Positions 27,296 through 35,856 of a stretch of 64,000 nucleotides of DNA are shown in pieces. Every line of letters begins with the position of its first letter. Position 1 is the first letter of the stretch. Made by a program: the position numbers and the translations under genes. The notes beneath the pieces are model-generated. The model did not search any database. It was not told the DNA's origin and saw nothing but the letters and a program-made list of their open reading frames with translations. The stretch is from Paenibacillus sp. PCH8 (GTDB taxonomy: Bacteria > Bacillota > Bacilli > Paenibacillales > Paenibacillaceae): the NCBI RefSeq assembly GCF_002968835.1, contig NZ_PKQK01000001.1, positions 1,736,001 through 1,800,000 on the forward strand, given 5' to 3'.

Positions 27296-27330
27296 TATAA
27301 TTAAAACAGGATTTAGATTAAGTCTAAATC
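27296..27330 (+). promoter_or_regulatory. dps promoter -10 box with PerR-type operator
   Basis: TATAAT (27296-27301) with TTCCCA 17 bases upstream forms the promoter. GATTTAGA and TCTAAATC are perfect arms at 27310-27330; the core TTAGATTAAGTCTAA (27313-27327) matches the 7-1-7 PerR box pattern. Control by PerR is inferred from this and from related boxes upstream of perR and katA. The stretch 27079-27295 holds nothing else recognisable. Confidence 0.72.
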
Positions 27331-27411
27331 AAAGTAGAGAGTTGAGCGAAACAAAGCAATCCAAAATTATAATTCAAATCTTATTTTTATATTCGAGAGG
27401 GGATAATTTCC

Positions 27412-27891
27412 ATGAGCACAATCCAAACTACTATTAATACTGTTGCAAACAACGTCACAGCACTTCACGATGTCCTGAATCGTCAAATTGCAGGTTGGTC
27501 CGTAATGTACACGAAACTGCATCACTTCCACTGGTATGTCCAAGGACCTCATTTCTTCACACTGCATGCCAAATTCGAAGAACTGTACAACCTCGCTACT
27601 GCGAATATGGACGAGGCGGCAGAACGTTTACTCGCTATTGGAGGACGTCCTGTAGCAACAATGGCTGAACAGCTGCGTTTGTCCCCCATCGGAGAGGCAC
27701 AAGGACCGTTGTCTGCTGATCGTATGGTAGATTCTGTGGTTGCTGATCTGCGCACGATGGTGGAAGTTATCCAAGAAGGTATTCATGCTGCGGGTGAAGC
27801 AGAAGATAACGCAACGGAAGATATGTTGATTGGATTCACCGCCGCACTGGATAAAGAGGTCTGGATGTTAAACGCATTTCTGGGCAAATAA
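27412..27891 (+). CDS. dps: Dps: DNA-protecting mini-ferritin
   Basis: ATG 27412 follows GAGAGGGG. The 159-residue protein carries the Dps intersubunit ferroxidase residues: His40 in FHWYVQG, His52 and Glu56 in LHAKFEELY, Asp67 and Glu71 in ANMDEAAER. Twelve subunits form a cage that oxidises ferrous iron with hydrogen peroxide, limiting Fenton damage. The PerR-type box upstream fits peroxide induction. NO synthase lies downstream with its own start region. Confidence 0.93.
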   Translation: MSTIQTTINTVANNVTALHDVLNRQIAGWSVMYTKLHHFHWYVQGPHFFTLHAKFEELYNLATANMDEAAERLLAIGGRPVATMAEQLRLSPIGEAQGPLSADRMVDSVVADLRTMVEVIQEGIHAAGEAEDNATEDMLIGFTAALDKEVWMLNAFLGK

Positions 27892-28019
27892 GCAAAAGTC
27901 ACCCAGCATCCTGACAACGATATGTAGAGTCCGTGAACAAAGTCTCCGTTCGCTTACAAATCCGGTGTGCTTGCCGTATAATGATGGCATTCAAGATGTA
28001 CAGAATGGTGGAATGAACG

Positions 28020-29234
28020 ATGCGGACAGACCTGGAACAATTGCAGGAAGAAGCTGAACGGTTTATATATACATGTTATGAAGAGCTGGGTCATTCGCGT
28101 GAAGACGCAGAGGCCCGGCTTCTTGCCGTTATGGGCGAGATCGAAGTAACGGGTACCTATGTGCACACCACAGGGGAATTGGAGCAAGGTTGCAAAATGG
28201 CATGGAGGAACAGTAACCGCTGCATCGGGAGGCTGTTCTGGGATAAATTGCGTATCGTGGACGCCCGTCATGCCGATACGGCAGGAACGGCAGCGGAAGC
28301 CGTGCTAAATCATATTCATGTGGCATCCAACGGAGGCAAAGTGATCCCGATGATCACCATCCTGCCTCCGGCTGGACCTCACGGAACCCCTGTACGGATC
28401 TGGAATCATCAGCTCATTCGTTATGCAGGATATGAGACGGAGCAAGGCATTATTGGAGATCCTGCTTCGGTGGAACTGACCAAGGCAGCAATGTCCCTTG
28501 GCTGGCAAGGCGCAGGTGGCTCTTATGATGTGTTACCGCTTATTATTCAGGCACAAGGACAATCTCCAGAGTGGTATGTTGTACCCGAAGAAGAGATTGT
28601 GGAAGTGGCCATTGAACACCCGGAACAGGTAGAGATTGCAGAGCTTGGCATGCGCTGGTATGGTGTGCCCATGATTGCCGATATGCAACTGGAGATTGGC
28701 GGTATATCGTATCCGACAGCACCGTTCAACGGCTGGTATATGGGAACCGAGATCGGCGCCCGTAATCTGGCGGATACGTTCCGTTACAACAAGCTGCCCG
28801 CAGTGGCGGCTGCATGTGGATTGAATACGTCGAGTGAAACGACATTGTGGAAAGATCGGGCTTTGGTCGAGCTGAATGTGGCTGTGCTGCATTCGTTCAA
28901 GAAGGCAGGCGTGAGCATCGTGGATCACCACACGGCAGCATCTCAATTTGCTATGTTTGAGCAGCGGGAAGAGAAGGCTGGGCGTGAGTTGACCGGGGAT
29001 TGGGTGTGGCTGATTCCGCCAGTGTCTCCGGCGACCACGCATATTTTCCACAGCTCCTATCGCAATGAGCTGGTGAAGCCGAACTTTTTCCGTCAGGATC
29101 AGGCATATACGCTGAGAGATGGCATGGCATCTGCCGCAGAGCCGCGAAGCAGCGAACAGCAGCAGGATGCACAAATAGATAATCTCCAGCCTCAGGCCGG
29201 AGATGCACCGTTGAAATGCCCGTTTGCACATTAA
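28020..29234 (+). CDS. nos: Bacterial nitric oxide synthase oxygenase
   Basis: ATG 28020 follows GGTGGAATGAACG, a modest ribosome site. The heme ligand is Cys68 in WRNSNRCIGR, the NOS signature. Further landmarks are GWYMGTEIGARN (substrate loop), VVDHHT-like SIVDHHTAASQF, and GDWVWLIPPVSPATTHIFH (pterin and dimer region). The enzyme makes NO from arginine using outside flavoprotein electrons; no reductase domain is present. At 404 residues it is about 40 longer than the usual bacterial form, with a Gln/Ser-rich tail ending KCPFAH. Its last codons lie inside the terminator stem. It neighbours dps, consistent with oxidative-stress protection by NO. Confidence 0.93.
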   Translation: MRTDLEQLQEEAERFIYTCYEELGHSREDAEARLLAVMGEIEVTGTYVHTTGELEQGCKMAWRNSNRCIGRLFWDKLRIVDARHADTAGTAAEAVLNHIHVASNGGKVIPMITILPPAGPHGTPVRIWNHQLIRYAGYETEQGIIGDPASVELTKAAMSLGWQGAGGSYDVLPLIIQAQGQSPEWYVVPEEEIVEVAIEHPEQVEIAELGMRWYGVPMIADMQLEIGGISYPTAPFNGWYMGTEIGARNLADTFRYNKLPAVAAACGLNTSSETTLWKDRALVELNVAVLHSFKKAGVSIVDHHTAASQFAMFEQREEKAGRELTGDWVWLIPPVSPATTHIFHSSYRNELVKPNFFRQDQAYTLRDGMASAAEPRSSEQQQDAQIDNLQPQAGDAPLKCPFAH

Positions 29235-29258
29235 GTTGTGCGAGCGGGTACTTTTTTG
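29218..29258 (+). terminator. Terminator overlapping the end of nos
   Basis: CCCGTTTGCACA pairs with TGTGCGAGCGGG around TTAAGT, followed by TACTTTTTTG. The left arm encodes the last residues of NO synthase (CPFAH). Confidence 0.82.
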
Positions 29259-29282
29259 TTGTTTTATTTTGGCAAAAGAAAA

Positions 29283-30686
29283 TCACCCCTGCTTCAAACG
29301 ATACCGACTGCGCATCACGGCCTGAACTGCAATAGCAACAGCAATCAGGAGCAAATTGAACACAAACACGGTGTACAGCGATCCAACCTCTATAAGTAGC
29401 GCCGCAATTAGTGGAGATACGATGGAGCCAATCTCGGCTGTAGAGACGATTTTACCTATGACCGAGCTTCGGCTCTCGTCTGGGATATGGTCGCCAATAT
29501 GCGCAAAGAATGAATCCATATAACACGCACCGCCAACCCCACCAATGAACATGCCGACGTAAACCCATAGATAGGAGGACGTGCTTAGAAATACAACGAC
29601 TTCAATTCCGATCAGGAACATGCCGAACATGCAGAGCAACAGACGATCACCCAACCGATCAGAGAGATATCCGACGACGGGAGCAGCGGCAAGCGTAGAG
29701 ATTCCAGCTACGGTAAAAGCCAGACTGGTGGCAAACGGGTCCCATTGCATGATGTGAGCTGCATACAGTGCGAAGTAAGTCAGAAACACAGCATAGGCGC
29801 TCATCTCCAGAAAATGTACCGTGGCGTAGCCGATAAGTTGTTGACGCCGGGTAAGCCCTGTAGTTGGGCCAGTCCTTGTTGATTCGGGATCTTGGATGGT
29901 TAGGTAGGTATCCGCAGCTTGCGTAAGCTTCGCATCAGACGTTGATGATGATAAAGGAAGTGTAGTGGATGCAGCAAAAGGGTGGGAGTCACTGGTAGTG
30001 TCATGACTTGCAATATCATCCATAGGGAGCACGGAATGTACTGAGTTGTCCAGGAGTTCTTGTGTCACCTTCGCAGAAGGATCTTCTATTAGATGATCAC
30101 TTAACGTATCCCCAGATCCATGATTAGCTCTGGCTTGAGCTGTTGTCCTCATCCCCATCGCCGCACCTACCGCCATCAGGCAGCATACGGTAACGAGCAA
30201 GAAAGGTACGGACAACGGCCAATGCAGCGCAAGCCAGCCACTGATGACCGGACCGAGTACCATGCCTCCACCTTCACTGCTGCTGATATACCCGTTGTAC
30301 AGGCCTCGATTGTCTACATTCCCCCCATCCCCGATGATGGAACGCACGACGACCGTAAGTCCGGTGGAAGCGAGCCCTTGCAGCAGCCGGAGTAGGCCGA
30401 ACAAGACGGCAGCAGAGGACAGAGCGAAGCCACCCATGCAGACAGCCAGCAATATGAGCATGAGGATGAGAGCTTTTTTACCACCCAGCTTCTTATACAT
30501 TGCTGCAGCAGGAATGCCACCAATCACTTTCCCCACATAAAAAAGCGCAAAAATAACCCCCATCATCCAGCCGGACAGGCCGAATTCTTCCATAAACAAA
30601 GGAAACAGGGGCAGGATCATGAATCCACCCATCTGACTTAGGAAACATATGGTCATTAGCAAAGGCAGGTTACGCCGAATATCCAA
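29283..30686 (-). CDS. MFS transporter
   Basis: TTG 30686 is nine bases after AGGAG. The 467-residue protein has twelve predicted membrane helices in two halves, with the MFS loop motif AAMYKKLGGKKALI after helix 2 and YLSDRLGDRLLL after helix 8. A hydrophilic insert of about 90 residues lies between helices 6 and 7. It resembles drug or metabolite exporters; the substrate is unknown. It converges on nos. Confidence 0.85.
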   Translation of the reverse strand: MDIRRNLPLLMTICFLSQMGGFMILPLFPLFMEEFGLSGWMMGVIFALFYVGKVIGGIPAAAMYKKLGGKKALILMLILLAVCMGGFALSSAAVLFGLLRLLQGLASTGLTVVVRSIIGDGGNVDNRGLYNGYISSSEGGGMVLGPVISGWLALHWPLSVPFLLVTVCCLMAVGAAMGMRTTAQARANHGSGDTLSDHLIEDPSAKVTQELLDNSVHSVLPMDDIASHDTTSDSHPFAASTTLPLSSSTSDAKLTQAADTYLTIQDPESTRTGPTTGLTRRQQLIGYATVHFLEMSAYAVFLTYFALYAAHIMQWDPFATSLAFTVAGISTLAAAPVVGYLSDRLGDRLLLCMFGMFLIGIEVVVFLSTSSYLWVYVGMFIGGVGGACYMDSFFAHIGDHIPDESRSSVIGKIVSTAEIGSIVSPLIAALLIEVGSLYTVFVFNLLLIAVAIAVQAVMRSRYRLKQG

Positions 30687-30833
30687 GAGCCAAGACTCCT
30701 CTCACATGTAAAATGGATCTAAAACGTCCTTCATTTATCCCAGAGGCATGCGTAGATAGCGACATATACCCGTAATGTATGCAGGATTTTTGAAAATAAG
30801 AAGAAATGACACATAGCGTTTACATCAAAACCA

Positions 30834-30861
30834 TTGCGGATATACCTGAATCATATATAAT
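30834..30861 (+). promoter_or_regulatory. Candidate promoter of the potABCD operon
   Basis: TTGCGG (30834-30839), 16 bases, TATAAT (30856-30861), about 80 bases before the potA start. Confidence 0.55.
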
Positions 30862-30942
30862 AGATGGGTTGTGGATAAGAAAGCATTAGAGAAATTGTAC
30901 AGACTAAAGAGGTACCTCAAGTTGAAGGGGGCGATGTGAAGC

Positions 30943-32052
30943 ATGTCAGAACAACAACCGATTATCCGTTTCGACGGGGTGACTCAGCAATACGATCAGG
31001 ATGAAGCCGTATTGAAGGCAGTCAGCTTTGAGATTGAGCGGGGTAAATTTTATACGCTTCTCGGCCCGTCAGGCTGCGGCAAAACAACCATATTGCGGCT
31101 GATTGCCGGCTTTGCGGAGCCGACACAGGGCAGTATTTATTTTAACGGTAAACTCATTAACCGGGTGCCTGCCCACCAGCGTCAGGTGAATACCGTATTT
31201 CAGGATTATGCGTTATTTCCACATTTGAATGTATTTGAGAACGTAGCTTTTGGTTTGCGGATCAAAAAAATGAAAACGACTGAAATTCACAGCAAAGTGT
31301 TGGAAGCACTCAAATTCGTCAATCTGTCCGGTTATGAGAACCGTGAAATTGGCGAAATGTCCGGTGGACAACGGCAGCGTGTCGCAATTGCACGCGCTAT
31401 TGTGAACGAACCGGAAATTCTGCTGCTGGACGAGCCTTTGTCTGCACTCGATCTGAAGCTGCGTACCGAAATGCAGTACGAGTTGCGCGAGTTGCAACAG
31501 CGACTGGGCATCACGTTCATCTTTGTCACGCATGATCAGGAAGAAGCCTTGGCGATGTCCGATGAGATCTTTGTCCTCAATGGCGGCGTAATTCAACAGA
31601 GCGGTACACCGAACGATATCTATGATGAGCCGATTAACCGTTTTGTGGCAGACTTTATCGGGGAATCGAACATTGTATCGGGCAGAATGAAACAGGATTT
31701 TGTGGTGGAATTTGCTGGCGCACAGCATGAGTGTGTCGATCAGGGTCTCCAGCCGGACGAGCCTGTCGAGATTGTCATTCGTCCAGAGGATCTGGAGATT
31801 ACAACCGAAGAACAAGGCAAGCTGAAAGTGAATGTGGACTCCCAGTTATTCCGCGGGGTTCACTACGAAATCTCGACCTATGACGATGCGGGCAATGAAT
31901 GGCTTGTTCATTCAACGAAGAAAGCCGTAGTAGGCGCGCGAATTGGGCTGTATTTTGACCCGGAAGCTGTTCACGTTATGCGTTTCAATGAGACTGAGGA
32001 AGAGTTCGACAAACGACTCGAAGCCTACCAAGAGGCCGCTCATGCAGACTAA
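30943..32052 (+). CDS. potA: PotA: spermidine/putrescine ABC ATPase
   Basis: ATG 30943 follows GGGGGCGATGTGAAGC. Walker A is GPSGCGKTT (residues 41-49), the signature is MSGGQRQR, Walker B is ILLLDEP and the switch is FVTHDQEE. The C-terminal TOBE domain of PotA type runs from about residue 240 to 369. The first of four overlapping genes potA-potB-potC-potD; the potB start lies inside its last codons. Confidence 0.93.
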   Translation: MSEQQPIIRFDGVTQQYDQDEAVLKAVSFEIERGKFYTLLGPSGCGKTTILRLIAGFAEPTQGSIYFNGKLINRVPAHQRQVNTVFQDYALFPHLNVFENVAFGLRIKKMKTTEIHSKVLEALKFVNLSGYENREIGEMSGGQRQRVAIARAIVNEPEILLLDEPLSALDLKLRTEMQYELRELQQRLGITFIFVTHDQEEALAMSDEIFVLNGGVIQQSGTPNDIYDEPINRFVADFIGESNIVSGRMKQDFVVEFAGAQHECVDQGLQPDEPVEIVIRPEDLEITTEEQGKLKVNVDSQLFRGVHYEISTYDDAGNEWLVHSTKKAVVGARIGLYFDPEAVHVMRFNETEEEFDKRLEAYQEAAHAD

Positions 32053-32874
32053 GGCCAGCACGCGCAATGCGTATCTGATTCCATATGTACTATGGATGGT
32101 GTTGTTCGTTGTAGCGCCGGTTCTGCTGGTCATCTATTATTCGTTCTTCGATGTAGAGGGCAACTTCACATTTGGCAACTACGCCCGGTTCTTCACACCG
32201 GTGTACATGCAGATGACGCTGAGTTCATTCTGGTACGCATTTCTGATTACGGCTTTCTCGCTGTTAGTCTCCTACCCAACGGCGTATATGCTGACACGGA
32301 CGAAGCACAAGCAGCTGTGGCTGCTGCTGATCATTCTGCCAAGTTGGATCAATCTTTTGTTAAAAGCGTATGCCTTCATCGGCCTCTTCGGGACGTATGG
32401 TCTAACCAACTCGCTGCTTGAAGTGGTGGGGATTGGCACACAGCAGATTTTGTTCACCGACTTTAGCTTTATCTTTGTCTCGGTGTACATTTTCATTCCA
32501 TTCATGATTCTGCCGATCTTCAATGGGCTGGAAGAGATGAATCCATCGTTGATCTACGCAGCGCGAGATCTCGGTGCCTCATCGTGGCTGACGTTCCGCC
32601 GGGTTATCTTTCCGCTGACGATTAGCGGGGTGAAATCAGGCTGTCAGGCTGTATTTATTCCAGCGCTGTCTCTGTTCATGATTACCCGTCTCATTGCGGG
32701 GAACCGTGTGATTACACTGGGAACAGCAATTGAACAGCATTTTCTCGTCACCCAGGACTGGGGATGGGTTCGACGATTGCCGTCTTTTTGATTATTGCGA
32801 TGGCGATTATTATGTTCCTGACTGGATCAGGCAAGAAGGAGGTGCGTAATGGGAAGAAACGGAAAGCTGTCTAA
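32042..32874 (+). pseudogene. potB: PotB permease, frame broken at 32760-32763 (probable sequence error)
   Basis: ATG 32042 overlaps the potA stop by 11 bases and follows AAGAGG. Six membrane helices and the EAA loop (LIYAARDLGASSWLTFRRV) identify a PotB permease. After FLVTQDWG the frame reads into a premature stop at about 32791. Adding one G to GGGG at 32760-32763 restores GMGSTIAVFLIIAMAIIMFL, the last membrane helix, and a stop at 32874. The repaired end overlaps potC, as expected in this tight operon. The single-base loss in a G run suggests a read error. Confidence 0.88.
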
Positions 32875-33655
32875 CGTCTATCTGGCCGTTGTATTCGCCA
32901 TACTGTACGCACCGATTGCGTATCTGATCTTCTATTCCTTCAACAGTGGCGGCCATATGCGCAGCTTCGAAGGATTCACGCTCGAATGGTACAGAGAGGT
33001 GTTCGCCGATACACGGCTACTCATCATCGTGCTGAATACATTTATCATTGCGCTCCTGTCATCAGCGATCTCGACGATCCTTGGTGTAGCAGGAGCATTG
33101 GCCATCTACCATGTACGTCGCAAACGGACCAAGAATACGTTGCTGTCACTCAATAACGTGCTGATCGTTAGTCCGGATGTCATCATTGGTGCGTCCTTCC
33201 TGATTCTGTTCACCATGATTGGCATCAAATTGGGCTTCACATCGGTGCTGCTATCCCATATCGCATTCAGCGTGCCGATTGTTGTTATTATGGTACTGCC
33301 GAAATTGCAGGAGATGAGTCCAACCCTGATGGATGCGGCGCGCGATCTGGGCGCTGGATCGTGGCAGATTCTGACGCGTGTGGTGTTGCCATACGTGAAA
33401 CCGGGTATCTTTGCCGGATTTTTCATGGCGCTCACGTACTCGCTCGATGATTTTGCAGTAACATTCTTCGTCACGGGTAACGGCTACTCTACGCTCTCGG
33501 TAGAGATTTACTCCAGAGCAAGGCAGGGCGTCTCATTGTCCATTAATGCCCTATCGACCCTGTTATTCCTGCTCACGGTGCTGCTGGTGGTCGGATATTA
33601 CTTCATTAACCGTCGCGCCACGCGAACACCTGCTGGAAGGGGGCTGCGTCCATGA
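32849..33655 (+). CDS. potC: PotC: spermidine/putrescine ABC permease
   Basis: ATG 32849 follows AAGGAGG. 268 residues with six membrane helices, an EAA loop (TLMDAARDLGAGSWQILTRV) and the PotC-typical TYSLDDFAVTFFVTGNG. Its stop overlaps the potD start by four bases (ATGA), indicating translational coupling. Confidence 0.92.
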   Translation: MGRNGKLSNVYLAVVFAILYAPIAYLIFYSFNSGGHMRSFEGFTLEWYREVFADTRLLIIVLNTFIIALLSSAISTILGVAGALAIYHVRRKRTKNTLLSLNNVLIVSPDVIIGASFLILFTMIGIKLGFTSVLLSHIAFSVPIVVIMVLPKLQEMSPTLMDAARDLGAGSWQILTRVVLPYVKPGIFAGFFMALTYSLDDFAVTFFVTGNGYSTLSVEIYSRARQGVSLSINALSTLLFLLTVLLVVGYYFINRRATRTPAGRGLRP

Positions 33656-34725
33656 AGCAACTGGTACGGACATTTGCGATTGTATTCGTGGCAGCCTTTG
33701 CGCTGATGATTCTGGCTTCGTATCTGAACAAGAGTCAGGGGTATTCCGGTGGAAACACGCTAACCATTTATAACTGGGGCGATTATATCGACCCCGATCT
33801 GCTGAAGGAATTTGAGGATGAGACGGGTATTAAGGTCATCTATCAGACGTTTGATTCCAACGAGGCGATGCTGACGAAGATCGAGCAGGGGGGCACGACG
33901 TTTGATGTGGCGATCCCTTCCGAATATGCGATTAGCAAAATGAAAGAAGAGGACCTGCTCGTTCCACTCGATCATAGCAAGCTGCCCAACCTGCACAACA
34001 TTGATCCCCGGTTCATGGACTTGTCCTTCGACGATGATAACAAGTACTCCATCCCTTATTTCTGGGGAACGGTAGGGGTTGTGTACAATCCCGAGCTGGT
34101 GGACGGGTTAACATTCGATAGCTGGAACGATCTATGGGACCCGCGTCTGAAAAACCAGATCCTGCTCCTCGACGGTGCTCGTGAGGTCATGGGTATGGGG
34201 CTGAACAGTCTCGGGTATTCTCTGAACGACACCAACGAAGACCATCTGCAAGAAGCATTGAAGAAGCTGTCTACACTGACACCTAACGTCCGAGCGATTG
34301 TTGGGGATGAGATCAAGATGTTGCTTGCGAATGAGGAAGCAGCGGTTGGACTCGTCTGGTCCGGGGATGCCTCGGAGATTATGGATGAGAACGAAAAGCT
34401 GGATTACATGGTGCCTGAAGAGGGCTCGAACCTCTGGTTTGATAACATGGTTATTCCTAAGACAGCGAGTAATATTGAAGGGGCACACCAGTTTATCAAC
34501 TTCATGCTGGACCCCGATCATGCGGCTCGAAATACTGAATATGTCGGGTATTCCACTCCGAATGCCGAGGCGCTCAAGCTGCTGCCAGAGGACATCTCCG
34601 AGGATGAACGCTTCTATCCGGACGAGACACTGACAGGCAAGCTGGAGGTCTACGATAATCTGGGCAAAAAAATGCTCTCGCATTATAATGACCTGTTCCT
34701 GGAGTTTAAAATGCACAGCAAATAA
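33652..34725 (+). CDS. potD: PotD: spermidine/putrescine-binding protein, membrane-anchored form
   Basis: The start overlaps the end of potC. The mature part begins LTIYNWGDYIDPDLL, the hallmark of PotD, with FDVAIPSEYAISKM and IPYFWGTVGVVYNP further on. The N-terminal hydrophobic helix (about residues 6-24) is followed by SYLNKSQG. No lipobox cysteine is present. The protein therefore seems to be held by an uncleaved helix or cut by signal peptidase I, unlike most Gram-positive binding lipoproteins. Total length 357. It is the last gene of the operon, with a strong terminator 90 bases on. Confidence 0.92.
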   Translation: MKQLVRTFAIVFVAAFALMILASYLNKSQGYSGGNTLTIYNWGDYIDPDLLKEFEDETGIKVIYQTFDSNEAMLTKIEQGGTTFDVAIPSEYAISKMKEEDLLVPLDHSKLPNLHNIDPRFMDLSFDDDNKYSIPYFWGTVGVVYNPELVDGLTFDSWNDLWDPRLKNQILLLDGAREVMGMGLNSLGYSLNDTNEDHLQEALKKLSTLTPNVRAIVGDEIKMLLANEEAAVGLVWSGDASEIMDENEKLDYMVPEEGSNLWFDNMVIPKTASNIEGAHQFINFMLDPDHAARNTEYVGYSTPNAEALKLLPEDISEDERFYPDETLTGKLEVYDNLGKKMLSHYNDLFLEFKMHSK

Positions 34726-34812
34726 GAGGTAAGATTCACACACTAACGAGTCCACTATGGTTTATTAGGTAGGGTCATAGCGTGTGCACAGTCGTTAGAT
34801 TTGAAAGAAAAA

Positions 34813-34867
34813 TAAAAAGGGGTGCTGTTCGTCATTTCACTTGAATGACGAACAGCACCCCTTTTTG
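34813..34867. terminator. Strong bidirectional terminator after potD
   Basis: GGGGTGCTGTTCGTCATT and its exact complement AATGACGAACAGCACCCC enclose TCACTTG, with AAAAA before and TTTTT after. Confidence 0.93.
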
Positions 34868-34922
34868 TTACTGCTTCAGAGCAAAAGCTCAGGTCATATT
34901 TTTCGTGCACACGTTAACGGAG

Positions 34923-35045
34923 GGGACAGAACAAACGAAGGAAGCGAAGCGGTCGCCTTTATCAACGGATTTCCCCAATCTAGATGGGATTCAAAAAAAT
35001 CCGGGGATAACAGCGATCCGAAGTTGTTCTGTCACCGCAGTGATC
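34923..35045 (+). repeat. Dispersed structured repeat, copy B
   Basis: Same order of conserved blocks as copy A at 20021-20142. The terminal arms are CAGAACAA (34927-34934) and TTGTTCTG (35024-35031). Compared with copy A both arms are changed at one position so that pairing is kept (G-C in A, C-G in B). It lies between the potD terminator and the next gene. Confidence 0.8.
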
Positions 35046-35064
35046 CAGTGGGAACGATCAAATG

Positions 35065-35565
35065 TTACATACGCTTTTTGCGACCCACAATGATCCATGC
35101 CCCACCCATAATAAGCACAATCGCCACGAAAGGTTGGATATAAGTCATGCTGTTCAGCATCGTGCCAATGGACATGACGGCGAAGAACAGCAACGATATA
35201 ACCGTCAGAATGTTGATGGGGATCAGCAACCATTTGTTCCGACCACCGAACCAGTACAATTCAAACAAACCAACAGCTACAGCGAGAATGAAGCCAGGCC
35301 ACATAGTGCTCCAGTTGTTGAAGAGCATGGCGATTTGACAGACAATACCGACAGTAAGCAACAATCCACCCGGAACGAGTAGCCCAACCCCTCTGCCAAT
35401 CATGGAGAAGTACAGCCAGTGGAAGAACAGTCCTAGCGGAATCACGAATAACGTGGGCCAGAAGGTAGCAAAGATCTTACCTGGACCAAGTGAACCTCCC
35501 TGGTTCAGAATCAGGTACACGCCCAGCAAAATGAGAACAGGCGCAAGGATTGTACGTTTAGCCAT
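35065..35565 (-). CDS. LiaF-transmembrane-like membrane protein
   Basis: ATG 35565 is seven bases after AAGGAGA; an upstream in-frame ATG at 35583 lacks one. The 166-residue protein has four or five hydrophobic helices, with a GVYLILNQGG start and a basic C-terminus (GRKKRM). The pattern resembles the membrane part of LiaF/DUF5668 proteins seen in cell-envelope stress modules, but no LiaR/LiaS pair is near. The function is unknown. Three inverted repeats lie upstream. Confidence 0.75.
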   Translation of the reverse strand: MAKRTILAPVLILLGVYLILNQGGSLGPGKIFATFWPTLFVIPLGLFFHWLYFSMIGRGVGLLVPGGLLLTVGIVCQIAMLFNNWSTMWPGFILAVAVGLFELYWFGGRNKWLLIPINILTVISLLFFAVMSIGTMLNSMTYIQPFVAIVLIMGGAWIIVGRKKRM

Positions 35566-35680
35566 AATATCTCTCCTTCTCAATACAAAATCATTTTCCG
35601 AACGGTTGCCAAGTCATTGTTTTCGTTATTCACAGCATACCATGAACTGGAAAAGACTATCCTCCGTCTTTGGAGTTAAA

Positions 35681-35708
35681 CTCTACCTAGACTAAAGTCT
35701 AGGTAGAG
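35681..35708. promoter_or_regulatory. Perfect 13-bp inverted repeat, probable operator
   Basis: CTCTACCTAGACT and AGTCTAGGTAGAG are exact complements separated by AA. The site lies 116 bases upstream of the LiaF-like gene. It is followed by no T-run on either strand, so a protein-binding site fits better than a terminator. Confidence 0.6.
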
Positions 35709-35740
35709 AATTTTGTGAATGTTTCCCTTTCACGTTTACT

Positions 35741-35783
35741 TTCAAACACATTCTCTTTCTGGTATATGGAAAGTGTGTTTGAA
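35741..35783. repeat. Inverted repeat TTCAAACACA/TGTGTTTGAA
   Basis: Ten-base perfect outer arms with a further TTC/GAA pairing closer to the loop. It is the second of three inverted repeats within 140 bases. Confidence 0.6.
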
Positions 35784-35791
35784 TATAGCTT

Positions 35792-35817
35792 TAGCCCACT
35801 CTGGTGAGAGTGGGCTA
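35792..35817. terminator. Hairpin after the CDF transporter gene
   Basis: TAGCCCACTCT and AGAGTGGGCTA are perfect 11-base arms around GGTG. It lies 40 bases beyond the stop of the minus-strand CDF gene. The tail is poor in T, so termination would be moderate. Confidence 0.6.
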
Positions 35818-35856
35818 TGGGGTCCTGTTATTCTTTTTATAAAGAAGAAAACCTCG

